In this document: positions 22,030 through 32,317 of the stretch, piece by piece
Layout: every line of letters begins with the position of its first letter
Position numbering within the stretch: position 1 is the first letter of the stretch
Origin: an uncultured Jeotgalicoccus sp.
GTDB lineage: Bacteria > Bacillota > Bacilli > Staphylococcales > Salinicoccaceae
Direction of reading: 5' to 3'
Assembly: GCA_947631305.1 (NCBI GenBank)
Contig: CANRKV010000003.1
Location: 1 to 33,072, forward strand
DNA length: 33,072 bases
Notes under the pieces: model-generated
What the model was told of the DNA's origin: nothing
The model's database searches: none
What the model saw: only the letters and a program-made list of their open reading frames with translations
Translations under genes and position numbers: made by a program

Positions 22030-22047
22030 TTTACCGCTCCTTTAAAT

Positions 22048-22224
22048 TTACATAAAATCAATTAGTGCTGTAATACCGATATCCAGCACGTAGAAAAATG
22101 CTAAGAAAAATACTACAGTAAGTACTACTGTCGTCGTATAACGGACTACTTCCTGTCCTGTTGGCCAGCTGACTTTCTTCATCTCGCTGACTACGTTTTG
22201 GAAGAAGTTCTTATTATTATTCAT
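22048..22224 (-). CDS. secE: Preprotein translocase subunit SecE
   Basis: Own translation: [58 protein letters not shown]; below ORF-track cutoff; upstream of nusG. Confidence 0.95.
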   Translation of the reverse strand: MNNNKNFFQNVVSEMKKVSWPTGQEVVRYTTTVVLTVVFFLAFFYVLDIGITALIDFM

Positions 22225-22241
22225 CAACCGTTCCCCCTGAA

Positions 22242-22379
22242 CTATATAGAACTTTTATGCGTTGTATGCTTATTGCATTTTGGACAATGTTTTTTCATGA
22301 CGAGTCTTTCGTTGTGAACCGGCTTGTTCAATGAATAATTACGCGAGCCGCAGTCACTGCATATAAGAGCAATTTTCAT
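22242..22379 (-). CDS. rpmG: 50S ribosomal protein L33 (zinc-ribbon C+ type)
   Basis: Own translation: [45 protein letters not shown]; CxxC pairs; upstream of secE. Confidence 0.92.
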   Translation of the reverse strand: MKIALICSDCGSRNYSLNKPVHNERLVMKKHCPKCNKHTTHKSSI

Positions 22380-22389
22380 CTTAAAATCC

Positions 22390-23040
22390 TCATTTCAATT
22401 CTAGTATACTATATCGGCTTAAGGCGTCATTGTCAATAACGGCGTGTAAATCTTCAACCGAGCTGAACTTGAATTTAATCCTGTAAAGCGTATTGATTAC
22501 CGACTCTGACTCCTTGTTAATAATGCTCGCTATCTCGTCAAAAGTCGAGCCGCCCATAAATAATTTCAGGACCCGCTTTTCAAAATTCGATAAATTGCCG
22601 ACCGCTCCTGCATACTCTTCCTGAGCTTCTTTTAATATAACATGCGACAGCGCATGTCTGTGCTCCAGCATATAAATCTCCTCTGGACAGATTTCAATCT
22701 GGCGGGAGGCGCTTAAGTAATTAATATAGCCGTACATTTTCAGTCTGATAGAACGAAGAGCATAACGTCCGTAATGCCCTTTGGAATAATCGAATTTTAA
22801 GCACAGAATTAATGCACTTAAAACCATTTCCTGCACCAGGTCTTCACGGTCGTATTCGTTCATATCATATTTAAATGACATTCTTCTGATGATCGGACGG
22901 AGCTCGCGGTCAATCTCATCAAATTCCGCAAAATTACCGGCTTTCACCTGCAGCGCATAAGCATCCAGTCGTGCTTCATTGTTTCCGTAATCAGCCGGCC
23001 GCTCGCTAACGTAAATATAAAATGATTTTACTGAATACAT
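22390..23040 (-). CDS. SigH-like RNA polymerase sigma factor
   Basis: [15 protein letters not shown]...[44 protein letters not shown] (sigma region 2-like); syntenic with sigH. ATG at 23040 with RBS GGGGGGTGA preferred over 23055. Confidence 0.8.
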   Translation of the reverse strand: MYSVKSFYIYVSERPADYGNNEARLDAYALQVKAGNFAEFDEIDRELRPIIRRMSFKYDMNEYDREDLVQEMVLSALILCLKFDYSKGHYGRYALRSIRLKMYGYINYLSASRQIEICPEEIYMLEHRHALSHVILKEAQEEYAGAVGNLSNFEKRVLKLFMGGSTFDEIASIINKESESVINTLYRIKFKFSSVEDLHAVIDNDALSRYSILELK

Positions 23041-23056
23041 CCGCTCACCCCCCATT

Positions 23057-23074
23057 TATATTACTTCTAATATA
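23057..23074. repeat. Perfect inverted repeat upstream of sigH-like gene
   Basis: TATATTA-CTTC-TAATATA; overlaps the predicted -10. Confidence 0.75.
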
Positions 23075-23097
23075 TGAGGTAACGCCCGGGTGTTCAA
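23069..23097 (-). promoter_or_regulatory. Probable promoter of the sigH-like gene
   Basis: Minus TTGAAC (23092-23097) - 17 bp - TATATT (23069-23074). Confidence 0.65.
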
Positions 23098-23101
23098 GGC
23101 G

Positions 23102-23632
23102 TCAACTTTCGCCGCGTCTCAGTTTCTCCATTTTTGCGAGCACTTCTTCACTGATATCCAGTTTTGTCCTCGGCAGTTTTTCATTTATTGTCTCAATATG
23201 CGCACTGATATTTTTATCAGCCTCTGCCAGATCCAGCCACATTTCTCTCGAAGGGATCCGGTAGGCGCCGTACGCAAATATCGCATTCTGTTCCGTCAGG
23301 TCACTCGTAACGACACTGATGTCGCACAGATGAGGATGATAGTTGTCGTAAACAAAACGTTCAATATATTCATCCGCTGTTTCTTTCTCTTTCGTATAAA
23401 TCACCGAGATGCCGTAATAATCGATAACCGCTTCCTGGCTTTTCACTTCATACGCATCAAACACGCAGATAATTTCATAGTTCTGAAGCGCCTGGTACTC
23501 ACTCAGTCTTTTCAGTACTTCCTCACGTGCAAGCTGGAGTGAAATTTTAGACTCTGCAAATAATCTTGAGTTCGCGCCGATTAAATTATAGCCGTCGACG
23601 ACGAGCAAACGCCTTTTTTTGCGCATAATCAC
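23102..23632 (-). CDS. NYN-domain ribonuclease-like protein (YacP/Rae1 family)
   Basis: ORF 176 aa; LLVVDGYNLIGA, VFDAYEVKSQE, YTKEKETADEYIERFV, VVTSDLTEQNAIFAYGAYRIPSRE. Confidence 0.9.
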   Translation of the reverse strand: MIMRKKRRLLVVDGYNLIGANSRLFAESKISLQLAREEVLKRLSEYQALQNYEIICVFDAYEVKSQEAVIDYYGISVIYTKEKETADEYIERFVYDNYHPHLCDISVVTSDLTEQNAIFAYGAYRIPSREMWLDLAEADKNISAHIETINEKLPRTKLDISEEVLAKMEKLRRGES

Positions 23633-24372
23633 TCACGTCCAAGCGGGTTCTGCTGACGGTACACTTCGTACATCAGCAATGCTGCTGAAACCGAAGCATT
23701 CAAGCTCGTAATTTCACCGGCCATTGGAATTTTAACCATGAAGTCGCATTTTTCCAATGTCTTCCTGCTGATACCTTCGCCTTCACTGCCTACTACCAAT
23801 GCAGTACTTCCTGATTTCGCGTTCATTTCACGGTAGTCCAGCGTACCGGAACCGTCGCTGCCGATAACCCAGAAGTTATGGTCCTTCAGCTTATCAATCG
23901 TCTGGTTGATATTTGTCACTCTGACAACCGGTACATATTCTATCGCACCGGTGGATGTTTTAGCGACTGTATCCGTCAGCAGCACTGAGCGGCGTTTTGG
24001 AATAATGACTGCATCGAATCCGACCGCATCACACGTTCTTAAAATAGAACCGAGGTTATGCGGATCTTCCAGACCGTCCAGAATAATAACATTGGCGTCC
24101 TTGCCTTCAATATTTTCCAGCAGCTCTTCAAGCGGCATGTATTCATGTGCACTGACCATTGCCGCGATACCCTGATGGCGTTCATCCGTCATACCGTCCA
24201 GTTTACTTTTCGGCACCGCTGATACGACAACGCGTTTTTCTTTCGCTAAATCCAAAATCTCTTTCAGCTGGCTTTTGTTTACGGTATCCTGCATATAAAT
24301 TTTATTAATGTCGCTGCCTGAACGCAGCAGCTCTTTTACTGCATGGCGTCCCGCTATAACTGAACTTTCCAT
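23629..24372 (-). CDS. rlmB: 23S rRNA (guanosine-2'-O-)-methyltransferase, SPOUT/TrmH family (RlmB)
   Basis: ORF 247 aa; LDGLEDPHNLGSILRTCDAVGFDAVI, VVGSEGEGIS, IPMAGEITSLNASVSAALLMYE. Confidence 0.93.
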   Translation of the reverse strand: MESSVIAGRHAVKELLRSGSDINKIYMQDTVNKSQLKEILDLAKEKRVVVSAVPKSKLDGMTDERHQGIAAMVSAHEYMPLEELLENIEGKDANVIILDGLEDPHNLGSILRTCDAVGFDAVIIPKRRSVLLTDTVAKTSTGAIEYVPVVRVTNINQTIDKLKDHNFWVIGSDGSGTLDYREMNAKSGSTALVVGSEGEGISRKTLEKCDFMVKIPMAGEITSLNASVSAALLMYEVYRQQNPLGRE

Positions 24373-24770
24373 TATGCTTCACTCCCGTTTTCAATAATAT
24401 GAGCCATCAGCTCTGTAATACGCGTTTCATTATCCGTTAATGATAAATGCCCGATAAGAGCTTCCAGACCGGATGCGTCCCGGTACTCTTTAATCGAAGC
24501 GTTTTTCGCACGGGTCGCACTCGATTTGTTGCGCGCCTTTTTGGCGATATCCCACTCTTCTTCTGTCAGCATTTCCGACTTACGGAGGAAGTGCAGTGCT
24601 TCTGCCTGCGCACGTGCACTGACAAGCTTATTTGCTTCTCTGTGCAGCACATCAGGTTTTAAATATGGCTTATTTCTTATTAAATGCTCACGGACATGCA
24701 CCGCATAAACTGCATCTCCTAAAAATGCGAGCGACAGTGACGGTACTGTATCAAGTTTAAAATTATCCAC
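24372..24770 (-). CDS. mrnC: Mini-ribonuclease III
   Basis: ORF 132 aa; [52 protein letters not shown]; overlaps cysS. Confidence 0.92.
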   Translation of the reverse strand: MDNFKLDTVPSLSLAFLGDAVYAVHVREHLIRNKPYLKPDVLHREANKLVSARAQAEALHFLRKSEMLTEEEWDIAKKARNKSSATRAKNASIKEYRDASGLEALIGHLSLTDNETRITELMAHIIENGSEA

Positions 24771-26157
24771 GTTTAAACCTCACGCCGTCTTTAGTATCTT
24801 CCAATACAATACCTTCTGCTTTTAAGTTGTCGCGGATTTCATCCGAACGGGCAAAATCTTTATTTTTACGAGCCGCTTCACGTTCTTCAATCAGCGCTTC
24901 AATTTCTTCGTCCAGCAGCAGTTCTTTTCTGTCGAGGCTCACACCGAGAATTTCCGAGTAAGTCTTAAACGTTTCGATAAATTTCTGCAGCACTTCTTTT
25001 GCTGTCGACGGCTGACGCAGGTACTTATTCAGTTCGCCTGTCAGTTCGTGCCATGCTGAAATAGCATTTGCCGTATTGAAATCATCATCCATAAACGCTT
25101 CAAACTGCTGAAGGTTCAAATCGATTGCCTCGAGCACCTTGTCATTTGTTTCTGTACCGACTGCTTTGTCGAGTCTTTCCGACGCCTGGTGATAGCTGTC
25201 CTGAATGCGCATCAGTCCGTTGCGCGCCGCATCGACAAGTTCACGGTTGTAGTTAATCGGATTACGGTAATGCACACTTACCATAAAGTAGCGAAGCACG
25301 TTCGGCTCAACTTCTTTAATAATATCGTGCACTAAAATAAAGTTGCCGAGCGATTTCGACATTTTAGTATTATCGATATTAATATAGCCGTTATGCATCC
25401 AGTAGTTTGCGAATGTTTCGTCTGTCATACATTCGCTCTGGGCGATTTCATTTTCATGGTGCGGGAATGTTAAATCCTGTCCGCCGGCATGAATATCAAT
25501 TGTATTACCTAGATGTTCACGCGCCATTACGCTGCACTCGATGTGCCAGCCCGGACGGCCTGTGCCCCACGGAGAATCCCAGCTGATTTCCCCGTCTTTT
25601 GCCTGTTTCCACAATGCGAAGTCAAGCGGGTCCTGTTTTTTCTCGCCCGCATCGATACGCGCACCGATTTTCAAATCATCCACTGACTGCTGTGACAGTT
25701 TGCCGTAACCGTCAAATGAACGTGTTCTAAAGTACACATCGCCCGCTGATTCATAGGCATGTCCTTTATCGATAAGCACTTTAATGAATTCAACGATGTC
25801 CGGCATATGATCCATAACTCTCGGATGCACATCTGCTTTTTTAACATTGAGCGCACCTGTGTCTTCGAAGAATGCTTCGATAAAACGCTCGGCAATTTCC
25901 GGCACTGTTTCACCCAGTTCTTTCGATGCTTTAATTAATTTATCGTCGACATCTGTAAAGTTCGATACGTATTTCACTTTATAGCCTTTATATTCCAAAT
26001 AACGGCGCACCGTATCAAAAGCAATCGCAGGACGCGCGTTCCCGATATGAATATAGTTATATACTGTCGGACCGCAGACGTACATGCTTACTTTACCTTC
26101 TTCAAGCGGTTTAAATTCTTCTTTTTTTCTGGTGATTGTATTATATATGCGAACCAT
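24763..26157 (-). CDS. cysS: Cysteinyl-tRNA synthetase
   Basis: ORF 464 aa; [45 protein letters not shown]. Confidence 0.98.
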   Translation of the reverse strand: MVRIYNTITRKKEEFKPLEEGKVSMYVCGPTVYNYIHIGNARPAIAFDTVRRYLEYKGYKVKYVSNFTDVDDKLIKASKELGETVPEIAERFIEAFFEDTGALNVKKADVHPRVMDHMPDIVEFIKVLIDKGHAYESAGDVYFRTRSFDGYGKLSQQSVDDLKIGARIDAGEKKQDPLDFALWKQAKDGEISWDSPWGTGRPGWHIECSVMAREHLGNTIDIHAGGQDLTFPHHENEIAQSECMTDETFANYWMHNGYINIDNTKMSKSLGNFILVHDIIKEVEPNVLRYFMVSVHYRNPINYNRELVDAARNGLMRIQDSYHQASERLDKAVGTETNDKVLEAIDLNLQQFEAFMDDDFNTANAISAWHELTGELNKYLRQPSTAKEVLQKFIETFKTYSEILGVSLDRKELLLDEEIEALIEEREAARKNKDFARSDEIRDNLKAEGIVLEDTKDGVRFKRG

Positions 26158-26797
26158 CTTTTACCTCATTCCCAACTTCTCTTCTGAAGTTATTAATATC
26201 TTTTTCAAGTTCCAGCAATTTTTCAAATAATGGATCCGGAAGTTCACGGTGATCAAAGTTATTATGTTTTCTGACGCGCTGCCCGTGCTGCTTCACAATA
26301 TGACCGGGAATACCGACCACCGTTGAATGGGGCGGCACATTTTTCAGCACAACAGAGTTGGCACCGACATTCGATGATTCGCCGACACGGATGTTTCCAA
26401 GCACTTTGGCACCAGCGGCAATCAGCACATTATTATCGATATCAGGGTGACGCTTATGGTCTTCTTTACCCGTTCCGCCAAGTGTTACCCCCTGATATAT
26501 CGTTACGTCATTGCCGATGTTGCACGTTTCTCCGATTACTACACCCATACCATGGTCGATAAACAGCCGCCTGCCGATATTTGCACCCGGATGAATTTCA
26601 ACACCGGTCACAAAACGGCTCACCTGTGAGATTGCACGTGCAATCACTTTAAAATTCTTTTTGTAAAACCAGTGTGCAATCAAATGCGACCACACTGCGT
26701 GAACACCTGAATACGTAAAAAATGCTTCGAATCGGTTTTTCGCTGCCGGATCGAGTGCCAGTACCATATTTAAATCTTCTTTCACTCTCTGAAACAT
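26141..26797 (-). CDS. cysE: Serine O-acetyltransferase
   Basis: ORF 218 aa; [43 protein letters not shown], left-handed beta-helix hexapeptides. Confidence 0.97.
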   Translation of the reverse strand: MFQRVKEDLNMVLALDPAAKNRFEAFFTYSGVHAVWSHLIAHWFYKKNFKVIARAISQVSRFVTGVEIHPGANIGRRLFIDHGMGVVIGETCNIGNDVTIYQGVTLGGTGKEDHKRHPDIDNNVLIAAGAKVLGNIRVGESSNVGANSVVLKNVPPHSTVVGIPGHIVKQHGQRVRKHNNFDHRELPDPLFEKLLELEKDINNFRREVGNEVKDGSHI

Positions 26798-26819
26798 CTT
26801 CGTCCTCCTAAAATCATAA

Positions 26820-27000
26820 AAATACGCCTCTGCCCGGTAATCGGACAGAGGCGCTTACGCACGGTTCCACTCTGCTTTATCACTTTTAATATACGGTTCA
26901 TTCCATATTAAAAGCGCAATTCTACAAACGCCTTGTTATCCTTCTCAGCAGGCGGATAATCTCTTTGTGTCCAGCGGTTTATATACTTAACTTTTAACAC
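26820..27000 (-). ncRNA. T-box leader controlling cysE-cysS
   Basis: Minus AGAGUGGAACCGUGCG T-box sequence (26858-26873), stem III CUUUUAAUAU/AUAUUAAAAG, and terminator CGCCUCUG...CAGAGGCG + U-tract (26825-26853). UGC (Cys) specifier expected, but I could not place the specifier loop confidently. Confidence 0.9.
26825..26853 (-). terminator. T-box terminator
   Basis: CGCCTCTGTCCG-ATTAC-CGGGCAGAGGCG followed by TATTTTTAT (minus strand). Confidence 0.88.
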
Positions 27001-27004
27001 TTAT

Positions 27005-27033
27005 ATCATAAGGCAGACTGCCCGTTATTTCAA
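27005..27033 (-). promoter_or_regulatory. Probable promoter of the T-box-cysES operon
   Basis: Minus TTGAAA (27028-27033) - 17 bp - TATGAT (27005-27010). Confidence 0.75.
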
Positions 27034-27042
27034 TAGTTCAGC

Positions 27043-28494
27043 CTAGATTAGACGCTTAATACGTTCAAGAACTGTCTCTTTGCCTATTAATGAAATTGAA
27101 TCCGGCAGTTCAGGTCCTTTTGTTTCACCTGTTACTGCGACGCGGATCGGCATGAATAATTTTTTGCCTTTAATGCCTGTCGCTTTTTGCACCGCTTTAA
27201 TTTCAGCTTTAATTCCTTCAGGAGAAAAGTCTTCAAGCGCTGTAAAGTGTTCGTGAAGTGCAGTCATCAGTTCAGAAATATGTTCCTGTTCAAGCACTTC
27301 CTCTGCTTCAGAGTCAAACTCCACGTGATCTTTAAAGAACTGCTCTGAGAGTCCGGTAATTTCTGCAGCATAGCTCATCTGCGGCTGGTACAGTGCTACC
27401 AGTTTACGTGCCCAGTCAAGCTGTGTTTCATCCGGATCTTTAGCAACTCTGCCCGCTTCCTGCAGGAATGGCAGTGCCATATCAAAAATCTCTTCAGAGT
27501 TTTTCTGTTTCATGTACTGGTTGTTAATCCACATTAATTTCTGGTTATCGAAAAATGCAGAAGCTTTCGACAGTCTGTTCTCATCGAAGTTTGCGATCAG
27601 TTCTTCTTTAGTGAAGATTTCTTCTTCACCTTCAGGAGACCAGCCTAAGAGCGCGATAAAGTTAAACATCGCATCCGGCAGATAGCCTAATTCTTCATAC
27701 TGTTCGATAAACTGAATAATTGAAGCATCGCGTTTCGATAATTTCTTCTTCTCAGCGTTAACGATTAAAGCCGTATGTCCGAACTCAGGCAGCGGCAGGT
27801 CTAAAAGTTCATATACCATCATCTGTTTCGGTGTGTTTGAAATGTGGTCATCACCGCGAAGTACATGCGTGATTTCCATTTCATGATCATCGATAACTAC
27901 AGCAAAGTTATATGTCGGCACCCCGTCTTTTTTAACGATAACCCAGTCGCCGAATCCATTGGAATCAAAAGAGACATCACCTTTAACCATGTCGTTAAAC
28001 GTATATGTTTTATCTTTCGGCACACGGAGACGTATTGCAGGCTCTCTGCCTTCAGCTTTAAACTGTTCTTCCTGTTCAGCTGTTAAGTTTGCGTGTTTGC
28101 CGCCGTACATCGGTGTCTGACCGTTTTTCAGCTGGTCTTCTCTTTCAGCTTCCAGTTCTTCAGAAGTCATGTAGCAGCGGTACGCCGCGTTGTTATCCAG
28201 TAATTGCTGAATATACGGTGCGTAGATTTCCCCGCGTTCCGACTGACGGTAAGGACCGTAGTTCCCTCCGACATCAACACTTTCATCCCATTCGATACCG
28301 AGCCACTTCAAGTAGTTCAGCTGAGAGTCTTCGCCTTCTTCTACGTGTCTCGCTTTATCAGTATCCTCAATGCGGATAATGAAATCTCCGCCGTGATGGC
28401 GTGCGAATAAATAGTTGAACAGTGCTGCGCGTGCGTTTCCTATGTGCAGGAATCCAGTCGGACTCGGTGCATATCTCACTCTTACTTTACTCAT
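27043..28494 (-). CDS. gltX: Glutamyl-tRNA synthetase
   Basis: ORF 483 aa; [30 protein letters not shown]. Confidence 0.98.
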   Translation of the reverse strand: MSKVRVRYAPSPTGFLHIGNARAALFNYLFARHHGGDFIIRIEDTDKARHVEEGEDSQLNYLKWLGIEWDESVDVGGNYGPYRQSERGEIYAPYIQQLLDNNAAYRCYMTSEELEAEREDQLKNGQTPMYGGKHANLTAEQEEQFKAEGREPAIRLRVPKDKTYTFNDMVKGDVSFDSNGFGDWVIVKKDGVPTYNFAVVIDDHEMEITHVLRGDDHISNTPKQMMVYELLDLPLPEFGHTALIVNAEKKKLSKRDASIIQFIEQYEELGYLPDAMFNFIALLGWSPEGEEEIFTKEELIANFDENRLSKASAFFDNQKLMWINNQYMKQKNSEEIFDMALPFLQEAGRVAKDPDETQLDWARKLVALYQPQMSYAAEITGLSEQFFKDHVEFDSEAEEVLEQEHISELMTALHEHFTALEDFSPEGIKAEIKAVQKATGIKGKKLFMPIRVAVTGETKGPELPDSISLIGKETVLERIKRLI

Positions 28495-28979
28495 TATTTT
28501 GCCTCCTGTTTGTTAAGAAGAACGACCGCTTCACTCGCGATACCTTCTTCTCTGCCTGTAAACCCTAATTTTTCCGATGTTGTTGCTTTAATATTAACAT
28601 TTGATATATCAGTCTTCAAAAGTGCAGCTACATTCTCACGCATCTCGTCAATATATCCTCTTAATTTAGGCCTTTCAGCAATAACAACTGCATCGATATT
28701 ACCGATTTCATAACCTTTTTCATGCATCATCGAGACTACTTCGCTGAGCAGCACGCGTGAATCCGCATCTTTAAATTTTTCATCTGTGTCCGGGAAAAAT
28801 TTCCCGATATCGCCAAGTGCGAGTGCACCCAGTATTGAATCCGTAATTGTATGCAGCAGCACATCCGCATCGGAATGCCCTTTTAACCCAAAGTCGTGGG
28901 GAATTTCCATACCGCCTAAAATCAGCGGGCGGGATGCGTCGAATGCATGCACATCATAACCGTGACCGATCCTCATCAT
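28494..28979 (-). CDS. ispF: 2-C-methyl-D-erythritol 2,4-cyclodiphosphate synthase
   Basis: ORF 161 aa; [59 protein letters not shown]. Confidence 0.97.
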   Translation of the reverse strand: MMRIGHGYDVHAFDASRPLILGGMEIPHDFGLKGHSDADVLLHTITDSILGALALGDIGKFFPDTDEKFKDADSRVLLSEVVSMMHEKGYEIGNIDAVVIAERPKLRGYIDEMRENVAALLKTDISNVNIKATTSEKLGFTGREEGIASEAVVLLNKQEAK

Positions 28980-28983
28980 CTCA

Positions 28984-29655
28984 CTACTTTCCTTTAAGAA
29001 TCATATGCGCAAGCTGCAGATCTTCGCTTGTCGTTATTTTAATATTATCATAAGTCGATTCGACTAAATAGACTTCTTTACCTATCGCTTCAACCATCAT
29101 CGAGTCATCTGTCACTTCAAGTTTATGCTGTTTCGAATGCTCGTATGCCCGTTTCAGGATATCGTATTCAAATGCCTGCGGCGTATGGACCGCGACGATT
29201 TCATCCCGGGCGAGTGTCTCTTTTACTTTACCGCCAATAACACGCTTCAATGTATCTTTAGTTTTCACGCCGCAGATAACCGCACCGGTTTCAGTAACTT
29301 TAACCTTCAATCTCGTAAGAACATCAGCAGTCAGAAACGGTCTCGCTCCGTCATGTACAAAAACATAATCAGTATTACGAACATTGACCAGTGCATTATA
29401 AATACTGTCCTGACGCTCAGCACCTCCGACATGAATGCCCGCTACTTTTTTTGATTCGCCGAAAAGTTCATGCATCACATCTGTCTCTTCTGCCCTGACC
29501 GCGAGATGAATCGCTTCACAATCCGGGTCATTTTCAAAATGCCTGACTGTTCTTTTAATGACCGGCTCCCCGTCAATCTCGAGCAGTACTTTGTTATATC
29601 CGAGCCCCATGCGGGAACCGAGCCCCGCAGCCGGAATAATTACTGTATATTTCAT
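28984..29655 (-). CDS. ispD: 2-C-methyl-D-erythritol 4-phosphate cytidylyltransferase
   Basis: ORF 223 aa; [43 protein letters not shown]; next to ispF. Confidence 0.95.
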   Translation of the reverse strand: MKYTVIIPAAGLGSRMGLGYNKVLLEIDGEPVIKRTVRHFENDPDCEAIHLAVRAEETDVMHELFGESKKVAGIHVGGAERQDSIYNALVNVRNTDYVFVHDGARPFLTADVLTRLKVKVTETGAVICGVKTKDTLKRVIGGKVKETLARDEIVAVHTPQAFEYDILKRAYEHSKQHKLEVTDDSMMVEAIGKEVYLVESTYDNIKITTSEDLQLAHMILKGK

Positions 29656-30710
29656 TTACTCTTCTCCAGTTTCGCAAAGACAATCCGCCCTGAATTAGTC
29701 TGCAGTACACTCGTCACAATAACGGGCACCATTTGATTAATTAAGTTCTCTCCATTTTCCACAACAACCATCGTGCCGTCTTCAAGATAACCGACACCCT
29801 GATTTTCTTCTTTTCCTGTTTTTGAAACAAACAGTTCAAACACATCGCCCTGAACGACGACCGTTTTAATCGCTCCGCTTAACTCGTTAACATTAAGTAC
29901 CAGAATATTATGGAGCTGGCATATTTTATTTAAATTATAATCCGTCGTTAATATTGCCCCTTTTTCTTTTTTAGCAATATCAATCAGCTGCTGATCCACA
30001 TCGAGTTTGTCGTAAGTTACCGGTTCAATGCGGACATTCGGAGTTTTCTCCTGCAATGCATTCAGCATATCGAGTCCGCGCTGGCCTTTTTCTCTTTTAA
30101 CCGGGTCTGTAGCATCTGCAATCAGCTGCAGTTCGTCCAGTACAAATTGCGGAATGATAATTTCACCTTCTAAAAAGCCCGTTTCCACAACATCAATAAT
30201 CCGTCCATCGATAATTACACTCGTGTCGATAAACTTCTTCAATGCCAAATGACTGCCTTCAGCTTTTGCTTTCCCCGAAGCTTTCGGGAAGAAATCCAGC
30301 ACTTCGCTGAATTTTCTGAGACCAATCATAAAGCCTAAATAACCGAGTACTACCGCAAAAATAATCGGTACGATTTCGCCTATTAATGGAATGTCCAGTG
30401 TATTGATTAAAAGAGATATTAAGACAGCGATTACAAGTCCCAGCATCATTCCAAGTGTGGCAAAAACAATTTCAATCAGGCTTCTTGAAAGCAGATAGCC
30501 TTCACTTTTCTTCAGAAAACTTTGTGCGTGCGACAGCGTCCAGCCGAATAATAAGAAAAATAACAGAACACCGAGCGTGCCGCTTATAAGTATGTTGTTA
30601 AATATCCTCGGTACTTCGAACGGCAAAATCATCCGCAGTTCAGGGAACAGCCAGACGCCTAATGAAATACCAATCAGTATGTAAACGACATACAGTAAAT
30701 ATTTGAGCAT
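29652..30710 (-). CDS. PIN/TRAM-domain membrane protein (YacL family)
   Basis: ORF 352 aa; N-terminal TM helices, FIDTSVIIDGRIIDVVETGFLEGEIIIPQFVLDELQ (PIN), C-terminal TRAM-like region. Confidence 0.93.
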   Translation of the reverse strand: MLKYLLYVVYILIGISLGVWLFPELRMILPFEVPRIFNNILISGTLGVLLFFLLFGWTLSHAQSFLKKSEGYLLSRSLIEIVFATLGMMLGLVIAVLISLLINTLDIPLIGEIVPIIFAVVLGYLGFMIGLRKFSEVLDFFPKASGKAKAEGSHLALKKFIDTSVIIDGRIIDVVETGFLEGEIIIPQFVLDELQLIADATDPVKREKGQRGLDMLNALQEKTPNVRIEPVTYDKLDVDQQLIDIAKKEKGAILTTDYNLNKICQLHNILVLNVNELSGAIKTVVVQGDVFELFVSKTGKEENQGVGYLEDGTMVVVENGENLINQMVPVIVTSVLQTNSGRIVFAKLEKSK

Positions 30711-30724
30711 ATTATCCCTCCTTT

Positions 30725-32104
30725 TTAATCTTTGTGCTGTGCATATCTAATTGCCTGTTTTAATGTTTTCACGCCGATTGCTTCAATACCTGCCGGTACA
30801 TCTACACCGCTTAAATTGGATACAGGCACAATTGCACGCTTAAAGCCAAGCTTCGCCGCTTCCTGCAGCCGCTGTTCTATTTTAGTTACACGTCTTATTT
30901 CACCAGTCAGTCCCACTTCACCGATAAAGCAGTCTTCACCACTCACCGCGATGTTCTTAAAACTCGATGCGATACTGATAATAACGCTTAAGTCGACAGC
31001 CGGCTCATCGAGCTTCACGCCGCCCGCTACTTTAATATAAGCATCGTGCTGCTGCATCAGCATGCCTTCCGACTTTTCAAGCACTGCCATTAATAAAGAC
31101 AGGCGGTTAGTATCCACTCCGGTCGCCATGCGTCTCGGATTGTGGAAGTGTGTCGGCGTCACCAGTGACTGAACTTCAACAAGCATCGCTCTTGTACCTT
31201 CCATCGTTGCAACGATGGCCGAACCCGGTGCGTTTTTCGAACGTTCTTCAAGGAAAATCTCCGAAGGATTTAATACTTCTTCCAGACCTTTCGCTTTCAT
31301 TTCGAAAATACCCATTTCGTTCGTCGAACCGAAACGGTTTTTTACAGCACGTAAAATACGGTATGAATGATGCTGGTCTCCTTCGAAATAAAGCACGGTA
31401 TCCACCATGTGTTCGAGCAGTCTCGGTCCTGCTATCTGACCGTCTTTAGTAACGTGACCGACGATAAACGTCGCAATATTATTGCCTTTTGCGATATTCA
31501 TAATGGACTGCGTACTTTCTCTTACCTGAGCAACACTCCCCGGTGCACTCGTTACATCCGGATGGAACACGGTCTGGATGGAATCAATAATCAAAAAGTC
31601 CGGCTTAGATCTTTTAATTTCTTCGTGAATATATAATAAGTTCGTTTCGCAAAATACAGTCAGATCCGACGGCTTTTCTGTAATGCGGTCTGCGCGCATT
31701 TTAATCTGCTCAAGCGATTCCTCACCGGAAACGTAAAGCACTTTATGATTTTCCGCTAAAATTAATGCTGTCTGCAGTAAAATCGTCGACTTTCCGATAC
31801 CCGGGTCCCCGCCGATTAAAATAAGCGAGCCGTTAACGATACCCCCGCCAAGCACACGGTCAAACTCTCCCGAACGCGTTGTCGTACGAGGTGTATCACT
31901 ATTTTTAACTGTTGTCAGTTTCGTTGCGCGGGGACGGTCATCTGCAGGTGTCTTGCCTAATGTACCGCGTCCCGGCGCAGCTTCTTTATGTACAATTTTC
32001 TCTTCAAGCTGGTTCCACGCGCCGCAGTTTGGACATTTACCCATCCACTTCGGCGACTCATAACCGCATGCCATACATTCAAATGATACTTTTGCTTTTG
32101 CCAT
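30725..32104 (-). CDS. radA: DNA repair protein RadA
   Basis: ORF 459 aa; zinc finger [32 protein letters not shown] Walker A, KNRFG motif. Confidence 0.98.
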   Translation of the reverse strand: MAKAKVSFECMACGYESPKWMGKCPNCGAWNQLEEKIVHKEAAPGRGTLGKTPADDRPRATKLTTVKNSDTPRTTTRSGEFDRVLGGGIVNGSLILIGGDPGIGKSTILLQTALILAENHKVLYVSGEESLEQIKMRADRITEKPSDLTVFCETNLLYIHEEIKRSKPDFLIIDSIQTVFHPDVTSAPGSVAQVRESTQSIMNIAKGNNIATFIVGHVTKDGQIAGPRLLEHMVDTVLYFEGDQHHSYRILRAVKNRFGSTNEMGIFEMKAKGLEEVLNPSEIFLEERSKNAPGSAIVATMEGTRAMLVEVQSLVTPTHFHNPRRMATGVDTNRLSLLMAVLEKSEGMLMQQHDAYIKVAGGVKLDEPAVDLSVIISIASSFKNIAVSGEDCFIGEVGLTGEIRRVTKIEQRLQEAAKLGFKRAIVPVSNLSGVDVPAGIEAIGVKTLKQAIRYAQHKD

Positions 32105-32254
32105 CCGTGTATATTCTCCCCCTATTATATTTATGTATTACTATTGTATTATTTATTTCGGCTGATTTAAAGGCAGAAGCCTGTGATATTAATGATAATA
32201 TCGAATATTGTTCGTTCCTTCACAAAATATTTTCAGATTATTCTATCAGCACAG

Positions 32255-32283
32255 TTGCAAATCTGCTGCAGCTTCTCTAAGAT
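32255..32283 (+). promoter_or_regulatory. Possible trpE promoter
   Basis: TTGCAA - 17 bp - TAAGAT; both boxes only 4/6 to consensus. Confidence 0.35.
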
Positions 32284-32317
32284 AAATTAATATTCTTAAA
32301 AAAGAGAAGGAGATTCT

